64,000 nt of DNA, taken from positions 1,932,001 to 1,996,000 of the forward strand of contig CM060984.1 of NCBI GenBank assembly GCA_030765065.1. Direction: 5' to 3'. The notes below the pieces were generated by a model. The model searched no databases and was not told the DNA's origin. It was given only the letters and a program-made list of their open reading frames with translations. The first letter of the stretch is position 1, and each line of letters opens with the position of its first letter. Source of the DNA: Deroplatys truncata. Taxonomy: Eukaryota; Arthropoda; Insecta; Mantodea; Mantidae. Positions 1 to 10,980 of the stretch are shown here, one piece after another. A program made the translations under genes and the position numbers.

Positions 1-760
1 TGATGTTTTCAGTAACAGACTTAGCAGACATCTGTGTTTATTTGAAGCCCTTGGAAATGATCTAGCTATGAGAATCTTTTCTGATATGGTGGCCCTGTTA
101 ATATCACTGCTCTAGTTGCAATTTCCTAATTCGGTACCTGTTTAGCTGCAGAGCTACAACATTGGTTGATATGCAGAAGTTTCCAGGCTTCTGAGGACAC
201 CTTGTCTCTAACCCATATCTGCTCTTTCACTCTTTCCTCTGTAAAACAGGGGCATTCTCACAAACTTGATGGGTGTTCACTATGCATGTTGGAACTGATG
301 TACATGCTCCATCGTGAGTGATATCTCTGCAGGTAGATTCACCGTTACAAAAATCACTAGTGTGTCCAAAGTGCTGACACTTATACCATCTCAGCAGGTT
401 CGGGATATATGGCTTAATTTCAATAACTTTATACTCTGCCTTAATCCTTAGAGGGAGATCTACCCTATCAAAGATGAGGAAGTGGGCACGAATTCGGCTG
501 AAACCAGTATATGGATGTCACACCTTGCTCTTCAAGATTTTCTTGAATCTCCTCACTGAACAATACAGGATGTTTACCACACCACCCGAGGAGTTCAAGG
601 TAAACTCGTACAGGGGCTAACATACTTGCTCCGAGTATTTTCGCTGCATGGGATGCTGAATGTGTTTGAACCATGAGCGTGCCATTGCATTCTTCTAGAG
701 CAAGGGTGGCGAAAACGACTTCCTTCCGTGAGTTACCAAATATGCAACACGCACTGCATC
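1..760 (-). pseudogene. LINE ORF1 (gag-like, CCHC zinc knuckle) relic
   Basis: Read on the minus strand, about 300-480 encodes a stretch containing YIPNLLRWYKCQHFGHTSDFC. This is the proline-rich lead-in and first CCHC knuckle (C-x2-C-x4-H-x4-C) of insect Jockey/RTE-type LINE ORF1 proteins. A degenerate second knuckle and a CENAPVLQRK-like segment follow. Upstream on the same strand (468-674) lies a 68-residue open stretch with EEIQENLEEQGVT, which matches the helix before the knuckles in these proteins. Such ORF1 proteins bind the element RNA in the retrotransposition particle. In-frame stops lie below position 300 and no initiator is certain, so this is a dead copy. ORF2 would lie off the left edge. 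The family assignment is from motif memory, not a search. Confidence 0.65.
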
Positions 761-1254
761 ACTCAGCAGCATGTGAAAAACAAACGGACGGTTGCAGAGA
801 GGAAACGGCGCCTGCGAGTCACGTTTTTGTTCTAGAGCATGTACCAACAATTTTATTGAGACCCTTCTGCATTACAAATGGATTCACTGGTATGAAGTTC
901 TTTTCTTTCTCATCTCTGGTAATTACAAGGACAAGGCTCAACTAGTTCTTTTCCATTTAACTTTGATGATTGTTTTTTTTGGATTTCCAGGCGATGTCTC
1001 TGATGAGTTGCTCACATCCTAGCTTAAGTGAGAGACCTTGCTCACCTCCCAATTTATAGATAGAGGGACCCAATCACCTTCATGAGCGTAACAGCTCATG
1101 CAATGGCCCCTCCCCAAGATCAGCAATATCCCCTTCTCTGTGGTATCTGTCAGACTGTGTTCAGGGAGGTAACTTAAACATGCATTTGACGTAAGCTCTC
1201 TCACCTCTTAGAAGACCCCAATTGAGAGCGCGGCTCAGGATCCAGTGAACGCCA
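761..1254. other. No recognisable feature
   Basis: Two overlapping short plus-strand ORFs (673-1022) show no motif I recognise and are probably chance. The minus strand just above 674 may hold further N-terminal LINE ORF1 sequence, but I cannot support it. Confidence 0.4.
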
Positions 1255-1500
1255 ATCCTGGGGGATTATTACATACTTAGTCAATAGAACAAGTATTGTA
1301 TTCCACTGAAAAATTCAAGTTTTGAGACCCTGTGAATTAAACAATACATTTCTAGGAAACGAAACAGTTCATACTTGCATGTGAATAGCCACCTCAACAG
1401 TCAAAACTGATACATACCAAATTTGGATTTAAGTTCAGTATATTCCAAAGAAGCGACACAGAGATTTTCAAGAATATCCCAAACTACCCTTTATGTGGTA
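1255..1500 (+). repeat. Fragment of the 'actttctctact' inverted-repeat family
   Basis: This stretch carries the landmarks of the repeat family seen complete at 8.7, 12.6 and 13.7 kb, in the same order: 'aagtattgtattccac', 'ttttgagaccc', 'aaatttggatttaagttcagta', and a '(gc)gacac(a)gagattttcaagaa' block. It is more diverged than the later copies and lacks the palindromic terminus. No coding capacity is evident. Confidence 0.6.
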
Positions 1501-1594
1501 GAACAATCAGCTTCAGTATCATAAATGAGAATGACGGAAAAAACACACAAAATACTTAGCGAACCAAGGGAATTAATAGCTATATTAATCCACA

Positions 1595-2146
1595 GGGAGA
1601 GCCAAAAGACTAGGAACTGGCTGCACTGTGTTTTTCCTGTCCGTGTCCTTGTTGCCGTCTGCTGCTATCATAGAAAGACGCGGAAGAAACCATACAACAT
1701 TTTTAAAACTACTTTTAAAGGCTTTACTTACCAACTTTATTCAAGTGTGTTTGAGGACAGAATTATTACTAGAGATTTGTGGACCCTTCGGTCCCCCAAC
1801 CGAACCCCTGCGATTTCTATCTCTGAGGTAACTTAAAACAAAGTGTAAAGACAAACCCACACACCGTGGAGGAATTAAAACAAAATATCTGCCAGGAAAT
1901 TTCTCAACGTGAACTATGGCAAGTGATGGATAGTTTCCTAAAGAGGTGTCAAAATGTATGGACGACGGTGGCCAGTTTCAGCATCTCCTTTCATAAAGTT
2001 GGTAAGTAAAGCCTTTAAAAGCAGTTTTAAAAATGTTGTATGGTTTCATCCGCACCTTTCTATGATAGCAGCAGACGGCAACGAGCGCCAAGGACGCAGA
2101 CAGGAAAAACAGTGAGCAGCCGGCTCGTAGTTTTTTGGCTCTCTCT
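1595..2146. mobile_element. Long-TIR DNA transposon derivative (MITE-like)
   Basis: Positions 1595-1741 and 1991-2146 are imperfect inverted copies of each other over about 150 bp. Both contain, in opposite orientation, 'gtctgctgctatcatagaaag', 'ccatacaacatttttaaaact' and 'aaaggctttacttaccaactt'. The 250-bp interior is not random: it holds a transposase scrap (separate entry). The structure is that of a DNA transposon reduced to its long terminal inverted repeats plus a piece of its gene, probably mobilised in trans while active. I could not identify a clean target-site duplication. Confidence 0.75.
1778..1985 (+). pseudogene. Transposase C-terminal scrap (Tc1/mariner-IS630 type)
   Basis: Inside the long-TIR element, one plus-strand frame gives NPCDFYL, a stop, then GNLK, then KTNPHTVEELKQNI and a following IS630-type C-terminal helix ending QVMDSFLKRCQNV. 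This corresponds to the SPDLTPxDFFLWGxLK block and last helices of Tc1/mariner-IS630 transposases. The third catalytic acid lies in that block and is Asp in CDFYL. A stop replaces the Trp of the LWG motif and the N-terminal two thirds are missing, so it is an internal-deletion relic. Confidence 0.65.
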
Positions 2147-2149
2147 CTA

Positions 2150-3765
2150 GAAGTAATGGGCAGTTCAATTAGTAGATGTCTCGACAAAGTCATTTGACCC
2201 ATCCTTTTTAGTGACACTGGTTATACTGTAGTAACTAACATTTTGAATTAGGTGTTGCTAACTTAAAGATGAAGTGTAAGAATGTATGCCAATATGGATC
2301 ATTGGGGATTCACTTCACCAATTCTGTGGCTAAGCCCTGTCATCATCCGCAGTTATGGCCTCTTCTGCTTATAAAAAAACATCCCTCAGCTACATTTTAC
2401 AGCTTAGGGTCACTAAAGTTGTACCTTAATCTGCTTGGTTCTACACGCAAAGCTCCCATAATGCCTCAGGTGTGATGGGTTTTATATGATGCATTAGTAA
2501 GGGACCCAAGTGACTACTGAGCGTAACTGTGTTACTTATACAGTGTGTAAACAACGTATACATGTGTTTATTCGCTCAATAAAAGATTAATTTAGATACT
2601 TCATGTCATCAGCATAACGATACGGCATATACTCACGTACCGTATAATGACCCGATATTTCTCACCAAATTTCATATATACTTAATGTTTCCCCAATCAT
2701 TTTGTACAGTTTATTTATATTTTGCTTTAAACATTATTTATTTTGTTTTATCTACATGTTTTACGTTATTATTGCTGTGTTTCTTGCACACCGTTCCGCG
2801 CATATTTGTTGTGTGTTATACACATGTTGGATTGCCCATATGTTTATGCGCATTTCACTTTTATTCCCCCTTACAGTGAACACGCATTAATTATTTTTCG
2901 TGTGTATTCCCTGCTTTTCCAGCTTCTCTTATTCGATACGCACTTTTCAACATTGTGTGTTCCGCGCTTGTTTAAAGCGATATTGTTAACCATTACATCG
3001 GTAGCGTCTGATGGTAGTTCAATAAGAGCTGCACGCGGTTACCATAGTAAATAGAGGCATTGCCATTCGCAGCACACGGGACGCCAAGTCGCCGCCCTTA
3101 GTATTGTTTTAAAACTTGTTACGAGAGTACCAATTATATCAACGAAAGCACGCGAAATACCATATTTATAACTCAAGCAACCTTTTGTATTGCTTTATTA
3201 CTCTGCAAGGATTGAAAAGTAGAAAGCTAATTCAATTAAAAATCATACCTTGAAAATACAACGTTGTATCTCCGTTATTTCTTGCACTAATGTTTTTGTA
3301 ATTTTATATTTATTTTTTCACCGATGTTTAATCCTATGGTATTTTTAATTCAAGCTTCCAGAATCTCTCATACCACAGAACACCAAACTTAACCTACACC
3401 TGCTCGTCGATTTACACAACTGATGCTCGAGGCTTTGTTTTGTTTTGTTTCGTATGGCGTCTTATTTAATGACGGTTCTGCCAGATATCCGGATAGCTAG
3501 TATTGCCAACTGAGAAATGGGATTTCCCACTAATGACACTATATCCATGTGCTCTAAACTAAGTTAAAACTTATTTTAACCGAACTGCAGCTGCGAATAC
3601 AGTTTATTGTCAGTAACATGAGCAAATAATATTATTGGTGGTCAAATTTTCTCCGCCATTATAGAAATTACTAGAGAAAGGTTAAAATAATATTTATGAA
3701 GTCTTCAAACATAGTTAAATAAGAACAACGCAAGAATTGAACAAGTGTGTAAGTGCTTATAAAAG
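2150..3765. other. AT-rich, no recognisable feature
   Basis: Overlapping Phe/Cys-rich ORFs at 2685-3054 reflect pyrimidine-rich sequence rather than coding. No transposase motif, tRNA or tandem repeat was seen beyond a short 'tttgttttgttttgttt' run near 3435. Confidence 0.4.
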
Positions 3766-3769
3766 ACGT

Positions 3770-4660
3770 TCAAAATACTGACCGTTCAGTTCGAGCATAG
3801 CTGATAACGTCGTGGTATCGACTGCAGAGTTCTTTAAAAAATAGCTGGCATATCATAAATAGCATGAAATGCTACAAAGCTCCTCTTCAATATTAGCCAG
3901 CGGCTCGCCACATGTTCACAAAGCAAGAGGAATTAGATCTGGTGAACGCGATGACCATCCCCTATTTTGCAGCAATCAGAATAAGTTGCACTTAGGAAAT
4001 CCCTTACGTCATCGGAATAATGCACAGATGCCCAATCTCCTTAGAAGCACATTAACTAGCGTATTCCTTACGTAGTAAAACTATAGGTAACGTGGAGGTG
4101 GTAAATAGGGCGCGACGAGTGTCTCATTCACAATGCCAGCTTAAATGTTCACTATAAAACGCAGTTGATAATTTGTAAGTCTAATAGCTTTAGGCTTTTC
4201 CTGTGCCCAAGTATCAGTATTGTGTGTGTTTAACAAGTCCTCTGGCGCAAATAGCCTCTCGTCCGTCCACAATATGACTGTGGGAAATCTTGGTTGATCA
4301 AAGCATTTACGGAGAAGGCACTAGACAAACTGTAGTCATCTGACCCCAGTGCTCGAACTCGGTAAGATGGATGTAATTGCTCTTCCTGCAGAATTCTAGT
4401 AGCCAAAGATTGGCATGGCATGTACTATTACTTTTGTGCTTGTGGACGCGGTCGAGAACCTCCTGTTCTAGAACCATTGTTCTTATATTTCTTTGCGCAG
4501 TCGTTGATGAGGCAAATGTCTATTTGGGCGAAACTCAGCGTAAAAATCTCGTGCCCTTTGCGTATCTCCCGAGCAGATGTAATGCGTGGCTACTGGTTCT
4601 ACGTACGTAAGGTGGAATACAAACTATAGGCTATAAAACAAACTCCTTTTCACTAAACGG
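3770..4660 (-). pseudogene. IS630-type transposase relic (DUF4817-like N-terminus)
   Basis: On the minus strand the order matches a full insect IS630-like transposase. Near 4580-4520 is FAQIDICLINDCAKK (or AEFRPNRHLPHQRL in the neighbouring frame). Near 4421-4230 is ATRILQEEQLHPSYRVRALG, the conserved HTH-to-catalytic linker. Then come NTHNTDTWAQEKPKAIRL and a GIV....VAPYLPPPRY block near 4230-4080, and SSRSPDLIPLAL near 3950. These proteins cut and paste DNA transposons through a DDE/D catalytic core. The frame changes several times and stops interrupt it. The same family occurs at 5.84-6.83 kb in the opposite orientation. Confidence 0.75.
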
Positions 4661-5325
4661 AGCACGTCGCCATAGCTGAGATTGATAACCTATACCTCTT
4701 GTAGGGACCACAAAGTCACAATATGCGACGGGATTCCTCAACATTTAAACAACAAAACACAGGTTTAGGATAATGGAGATATAAACAATGTTCCGAAACA
4801 CAGGCGATATTCCAACGTCGTGGGGGAACAGAGATCTATTTGACAGAATTTCATTTTACTCAAAGCGGCGTTTGAAAAACATTGATGCCCTCTAGCTCGA
4901 TAACAAGACATTCCCTATAAGACAACACTCAAACTGAAGTCCGGAATTATTTGGTGTTTTTCTGACTCATTCTGCATATGGGTGTAGTTTGAGAACTTGA
5001 GGCGAATGTGAGTAGTAAGTCTAAATAAAAGTTTACAAATCGGTATAGAAATAGGAATCACTAAAAGAGGTCAATTCAAAAGGCCAACCGCAAATCTCTG
5101 GTGTAAAGAATCTAGCAATCTCGCTGTCGCGAAGGAGTCAGATTCAGTGGCGGCTCGTGCTTTGCAAGTTTGGGAGGACGGCACGCGATGTTTTCGTATT
5201 AAGCACCTTTACACGTCAGGTTTTATTCTACAACTTACTTAAAAATATGTGTAAACAAAACAACTATACAAACAAAAATATTCCGCTCACACATGCACAA
5301 ATATGTATACACCGCGTCAGTGGTT
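4661..5325. other. No recognisable feature
   Basis: Intergenic-looking AT-rich sequence. Nothing with a recognisable motif was seen on either strand. Confidence 0.4.
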
Positions 5326-5604
5326 GTCCTCCGTGGACTAGTGGTACCATGCTAGCTCTAGTTCCGAGGTCGCGGATTCAACTCCGGTGGAGGGCGATGG
5401 ATCTTTTTCGGGCGTACAAATCCTTAGCATGGCTTCCTTCGGAAGGGAAGTAAAGCCGTTGGACCCGTGTTGTAGATTTACACCACGTAAAATAACCTCA
5501 AGCCTGATAAGAGGCCTCTGAGCAAAATTTCCGGTCTTTCACCCCCAATACAGAATGGGAGGCTAAGGACCACAGCGACCATAAATAAAACTCAATTTAA
5601 TTTT
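5326..5604 (+). mobile_element. tRNA-derived SINE, copy 1
   Basis: This family has a tRNA-like head, here 'gtcctccgtggactagtgg', with an A-box-like region and a B-box ('ggattcaactcc' here, 'ggttcaaacccgg' in better copies) closed by 'ggagggcgatgg'. A conserved body follows: 'cttcggaagggaagtaaag', 'gtagattta', 'aacctcaagcctgataa', 'gcaaaatttccggtctttcac'. The tail is 'ccataaataaaactcaattt'. About 280 bp. It would be transcribed by RNA polymerase III from the internal A and B boxes and moved by a LINE. Ten copies lie in this window. Confidence 0.9.
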
Positions 5605-5684
5605 ATCGCGCGAGTCTTCTCATCCTGCGCATTGGTAACTAGACAGCATATGCGAAATACAGGTGCTGACACTGCATTCACCCG

Positions 5685-5800
5685 CCCGCTGATTAGAGCT
5701 ACGGTGGTACTCGTTAACGTGCTAGCAAGTCATGGTGAAGGTCGCAAGTTCAAATCACGCCTTCGAATAAATGAGTTTTTATTCATTTTTGTTCATGTTT
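5685..5800 (+). repeat. Possible second tRNA-headed SINE fragment
   Basis: The sequence 'gagctacggtggtactcgttaac' followed about 30 bp later by 'gtcgcaagttcaaatcacgcc' resembles an A box plus B box of a tRNA-like pol III head. It differs from the main SINE family. It is short and has no clear tail, so it may be a diverged head or chance. Confidence 0.35.
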
Positions 5801-5839
5801 CGAGAACGTTCTAGCAAACCATGATTTTCTTCCGAATAC

Positions 5840-6830
5840 ACTAGAAAGTTCCGGTCCTTCGTGCTCACTGTGGAACAATGTTTTCGAATAGAGTATCTGG
5901 ACATGCTGTTAGTACACGGCGAAGCGCAGCAGAATGCAACAGAGGTTTCCAAGAGAATACGTCCTACAGATAACACGTTTTTGCAGGTTGCAAACCGCCT
6001 TCCGGAATCAGGAACAGTTCACAATACACCACATCCACGAAGAGATCACCCTGTCTGTGACCAAGCAACAACGGATTGTGTGACTGACTATGCCATTCAG
6101 CATCCGCATTGTAGTACGAGGGACATCCACAGGCATTTCAATATTAGCCAATCAAAGCTTTACCCTTATCATCCTCAACTACACCAGGAGCTACTGCAGC
6201 GGACCGTGGACGGAGAGTGGCGTTCGCTAGATGGATCATACGACAAACTGAACAAAATCGGTATTTTTTTGGTAACTGTGTTATTTACAGACAAAGCAGA
6301 GTTCCACAACACAGGTCATGTAAATCGCCACAACATGCATTACTGGAGCACTGTAAACCCACATTGGTAGCGAGAGGCGGCCTCACAAGGCCGACGGGGT
6401 TTCAACGGTTGGGCTGGTATATTCGGTGGTCATCTAATAGGCCCGTATTTTTTATGATGGCCAACGCACTGGGAATCGCTATATTCACTTCCCATAACAC
6501 CAGCTGCCTACTCTACTGGATGAAGTACCGTTGCAGAACCGACTATGTAGTACCAACATAACGGGGCGCCAGCTCATTCGGCCTGTCGTGTAACGGCTTA
6601 TCTCGATGCCACCTACCCTGAGATGGATCGGACGGCATGGATCAATAGGGTGGCCAGCACTCACCGGATCTAACCCCATTATATTTCCTCTTATGGAGTT
6701 ATGTTAAAGATATCGTGTACCAGGAGCGGACATCACACCGGCCATGTTGCGCCGGGTTAGACTGAGATTCGGCATGGTGGCCAGTTGGAACACTTATTGC
6801 AACCACATGGAGGAAACTGGTATATTGTAA
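5840..6830 (+). pseudogene. IS630-type transposase relic (DUF4817-like N-terminus)
   Basis: The 169-codon ORF at 5861-6370 starts with an HTH-like segment (VEQCFRIEYLDMLLVHGEAQ, then RLPESGTVHN). It continues with HPHCSTRDIHRHFNISQSK, LYPYHPQLHQELLQRT, VLFTDKAEFHNTGHVNRHN and YWSTVNPHW. FTDKAEF covers the first catalytic Asp. After a frameshift, the region to 6830 holds a GLGWYIRWSSNRPVFF-like block and SPDLTPLYFLLWSYVKDIVYQ (about 6660-6722), which covers the third catalytic position. There the usual Asp of SPDLTPLDFFLW is Tyr. The middle is stop-ridden, so it is inactive. Order and spacing match a whole transposase of about 330 residues. Confidence 0.78.
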
Positions 6831-8690
6831 AGGTTTATCTGTGTGATGGTCCGCATGATGTCATAATCACTGTTAAATGGGGACCAGGGAGGTTCACAAT
6901 ATGGGCTTGCAAACGTTGTCTAGTTTGTATGTACGCACTGCATTTTGTAAACTCTCAAAACAATTTATTGGCTTCCTTTTGTATGAAACAATAGCTTTAA
7001 ATAGTAAAATAGTATTTAATGATGCCCTGTGTTTGTTAATTATAATTAAAATGTTATGTGAATTTATTTATGATGTTCATTAAAGCATGATCTAACAATT
7101 TGTGTTTTAATAAAATCCACATAATTAAACTAATTACGTGAAAGGACACTTCCATGCCAAACTATCAGTTCTCGTTAAACATAATAACTGAGGCAGTATT
7201 TGAAGCTGGGATCTTCACCACTGAAGACCAACGCGGTACAATCCAGTCATTTGATACGACGCGAAGCAGTGGATAGTGTTTACGGCATAACTTCTCAATC
7301 CGCAGGCTGAGAAGACTCGCTGCTAATTTCTCGTGTGTTAAGTTTATTGCATGAGCTTTTCAGGACGTACCAAATTCTATGTATTACTGCAATTCATAAA
7401 TAAAACCTGCAGTGAAAGGCATTTATCAAAGCAAGCTTAAATTAATCTATATTACCAATTATTGTATTATTCACTTCAGAGCAGAAAGCCTTCTGTCATT
7501 TATATTATACGTTGCACTCGTGCGTTAATGAATATCGGTTAAAATTTCAGTGGAGAACACATGGTTTTTTAACAAGCGGCTATTCTATATTTTGTTTTCA
7601 CAAAATAAATGATTTACACATCTTAATCACACATACTTGCAAGTCGGTAAGCCTGTGCTTTGTAAACATATTTCTTCTTAACTCATTACTTCTATAATGA
7701 TATTTATTCAGACGTTAGATCAACATACATTTCTAAGTGTGAACGCGCAGAGTTTAATGCTACTCGTTGCCCAACTTTATCTCGTGTGTAAACGTGTATG
7801 TGATACAAGCAATCAACAATACGCATTGGAAAAAATGATCAAGAGTATGAAATGAAATGTAACAGACTTATTGTGCATCTACTCGCCTTAAAATAAAACG
7901 AAATAAAATAACAATGACTATAACTAAACCAGCCTAGTCAATATTCTTATAGATGAAGTTCATTCTCCTCCAATTTTGTTCAGCAGAATGGTTGAAATCA
8001 GGGCCTTCTCAATATAATATGTCGCTAAAACATTAATCTGTCGTTTTGCTATTTGGGCTATTCATTACGATTTTTAACTAATTAATTTAATTTACTGGCA
8101 CTGAGTTAATTGATTACACAACACGTGCTTCCGAACGCTGTATGCAACTAACCTGTACATATGTGAACCACAGCAATGCGTGTGGGCGTGTGGGCGCGTG
8201 CACTGTGATTATGTGACGCGCAAACAAAACCCATCAACGTACATTGTAATATTAGGGGAATTATTCATTTTCTGCTCTGAATCGTTTTAACTCTACAATG
8301 CTATACTTTAAATCGCAGTGAAACTTAATTTAATTACGTATTAAATCAATTGGTATACGAGGATTACATTGGAGTACACCTTCTTCATATGCTGGCGGCA
8401 GCGAAAATGAATAGCTCCACATGGAGAAAGACCCAATGGCGAATCGTCTCGGAATCCGTCAAACTGTTATTACTTCTCTGCACCCCTCGACCATATTCGA
8501 AGCATTCCCCTGCGCACGTTTCTCCTCTTGCAGTATCTACAAACGCAAGGACGGACCTGATGTAGTCCGTAATGAAAACATTCAGCTGATCGTTTTGCAA
8601 AACCATTTCAAAGCAATTAAATCTGTAAACTAAATCGGGGAGTGCAGAAATTAATATTGCAGTAATACCTAATGTTATCCCTCATTACCT
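6831..8690. other. AT-rich, no recognisable feature
   Basis: Short ORFs at 6877-7083, 7512-7697 and 8350-8633 show no motif. 8150-8230 has a GT/GC-richer patch ('gcgtgtgggcgtgtgggcgcgtgc') of simple-sequence type. The tail of the 5.84 kb transposon may extend into the first 250 bp. Confidence 0.4.
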
Positions 8691-9515
8691 TTTTATTACT
8701 TTCCCTACTATGTATAATAAGTAGGGGAAGTATTGCACTCCAACCAAAATTCGATACCGAGATTTCACCGGAAATACATGTTTTGAGGCCCCCTGTTTCC
8801 AACAAAAACAATTTAAGAAAAAGGTCCGTGTGTGTCTGCGAAAGGTATAACTCAAAAACGAAACGTCAGATAAACACCAAACTTAGTATTTAGGTTCGGT
8901 ATCCTTCAAAGATGCGACACGAAGATTTTTAAGAAAATCCCCCCACCCCGGAGTATCTTTTACATGGAAAAGTTTTGGAAATGTTTGATTTTCGCAAAAA
9001 TGGCTCTAATAATTTTGATTAAAATATATGTTGCATGACGTCTTGCATGACGAATGAATTGTAAATCTTGAATTTTCTGGGAATATCCCTAAAAGTCCTC
9101 ATTATGAATGGCTTTTGCATAACTGGTAAACCACAAGAGATAGATAAAATGTTATACACAAAAAATGTAGATCTCGTTAGAACACACAATTTGTATCATA
9201 TACATTGTTTTTGTGGAGTGAACAATTTCCGAAATATTCCTTGTTATTTATTTGAATTTTCCAATACTTAAACCTTTTTCAAATGATAATTCGTTATTCG
9301 TTTTTTAATGTCCTGGACATGCAAAGAGAATGGAATACTCCACATAGCAACCAGCTCTTAAAACATTTGACTATCGCTTAAAGCCTACCAATTCCCCTTG
9401 CATCTACAAGAACATTAGCAATAAGATTAACATGAAGCATATGGAGAATAAGCGTTTGTAAAAATAGTTTGTGCAAGAGTAGAGCAAATCATGCGAGTGC
9501 AACACAGCAGATTTT
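8691..9515 (+). repeat. Inverted-repeat family, copy A
   Basis: The copy begins with the terminal palindrome 'actttccctactatgtataataagtaggggaagt' (arms of 12-13 bp around a 9-bp centre). It then runs through the family landmarks 'aaaattcgatacc', 'gagatttcaccggaaatac', 'cataa/ctcaaaaacgaa', 'accaaacttagtatttaggttcggtat', 'gcataactggtaaaccacaagagat' and 'atggagaataagcgtttgtaaaaatag', ending near 'gtagagcaaatcatgcgagtgcaac'. No protein is evident. It matches the 13.66-14.66 kb copy throughout, so the unit of about 0.8-1 kb is a mobile repeat, probably a non-autonomous DNA element. Confidence 0.7.
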
Positions 9516-10600
9516 TTTTATTTGCGGGGGTTTATTCATGGTGAGGGCGCCGCCCTAGAGCCCTCCCTCCATCGTTAGCTGCCACTGGTGAGATTCACAG
9601 CCAACAACTATGTGATTGAGACTCCATATTCGCAAGATTTACAATCTCCTTTACGGATTTTTGTGTAAATGATCTGGTGTAGTGAAGCTCTGTAATAGCG
9701 GGCTGTTGTAGATGGGGTTTATAAGTCTAATAAGTATGTCGGGTGTTATCATCTCTTTGGCCATGTCGCTCGGCATGTTAAAGGTTATAGTGTGAGTTTG
9801 TGTCTCATTACTGGCTGGACATCCAGATGATATTAATGTGTACTGTCGTCTAGAATAATCGAAGTCAGTTAATAATAAGAATTTCGAAAATTTGTCGATC
9901 ACACACATACAAACATACGTACACACATAATGTACATATACATATAACCATACCTACCTACCTACCTACCTACCTACCTACCTATCTACAGCCATAAAGG
10001 TTGCAAATCGAGAAAGTCTGTTTTAAGGGAGTTACGCCTTAAATTTTCAACTTGTATAGTTTCAAAGCTATAGTTATAAAAAAAGCTTAATCACTTGTTA
10101 ATATGCTTAATAGAAATGACTTTACCAAGTTTGAACAACGTAGAAATATTAGTTCCGAAGTTAGTCATATTTAATTTATTTTTATTATAATCACAGCACC
10201 GTTTTAACAAAACTTAATAATCGCCGTTTTAAACATGTTACACTACACTTTTTTGTTTAATCTGATGTAGTAGTTCTTGAAACGAGCTTTATTCTTTTCT
10301 CGCTTAGATAACATTATGCATTAATTGATAGAAAGTAAATCATTTAATTGAAAAAAATGACAAAATCAAGATTTTTACTAAAATAATAATAATAATTACA
10401 TATTGTTGAACTAAAAGAGTTAATTAGGCACGTTTTGATCTTGAACAGTCCAGTATTTGTTATACATTCACAGAACTTTGTTGCACGTATATTTTCATTA
10501 GCTGGTACAACAAAATGTAATAAACGTGCAGAGATTATACGTCGTCCCTCCTCCTACGGCGCATATGTCTTGCCAAGCTTAGATCACTTTGGACCATTTC
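9516..10600. other. AT-rich, one microsatellite only
   Basis: Apart from the (TACC)n tract entered separately, 9516-10600 shows no recognisable gene or repeat. The minus ORF at 9651-9926 has no motif. Confidence 0.4.
9949..9989. repeat. (TACC)n microsatellite
   Basis: About nine uninterrupted TACC/CCTA tetranucleotides, preceded by an imperfect (AC)/(AT) stretch 'acacacatac...tacatatacatata'. Confidence 0.95.
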
Positions 10601-10609
10601 CCTACCTTA

Positions 10610-10980
10610 TTTAGGCAAATCGTTCTGTGACAGGGGTCGAAGTGTGCATAGCCAGTGTGATCCGGATCCCTGCCCCACAGGACACTCTCACGATGTGGTA
10701 CTTACCCCTGTGGCCCGTTGCATTAGTGCGTCCCTTCTTTTTAATCGTGACATGTGGTGGATGCACCGGGCTCTCCACATTCGTAATGAGAAAACCACGT
10801 TCGATCCTTGTGTGCATTTTCCTGTCCCGCCCATCCACCCCAACTGACACAAGTGGTGGAGTCGCATCCTTTTTCGCCGCCCTCCGACTCGCAAGATTTA
10901 AGGGTCCTTGTTTCTTTTCCCCGCCCTTCCATGCAGCCAGGTGTGGTACGACTACGATCAGAAAACAGAAAAAGTAAACC
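10610..10980. other. GC-richer island with overlapping ORFs, unidentified
   Basis: Base composition rises sharply compared with the flanks. ORFs are open on both strands at once: 116 codons plus at 10627-10977, 79 minus at 10611-10850, and others. None has a motif I recognise. Simultaneous openness in several frames is usual for GC-rich, stop-poor DNA. The patch could be a decayed coding segment of a mobile element. Confidence 0.35.

Noticed and set aside
5326-5400. True tRNA genes at the SINE heads
   Set aside because: Head sequences are always followed by the same SINE body, lack a full cloverleaf I could draw, and occur as dispersed copies with target duplications.
10627-10977. 116-codon ORF as a membrane protein
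   Set aside because: Hydrophobic residues follow from composition; other frames are equally open; no family recognised.
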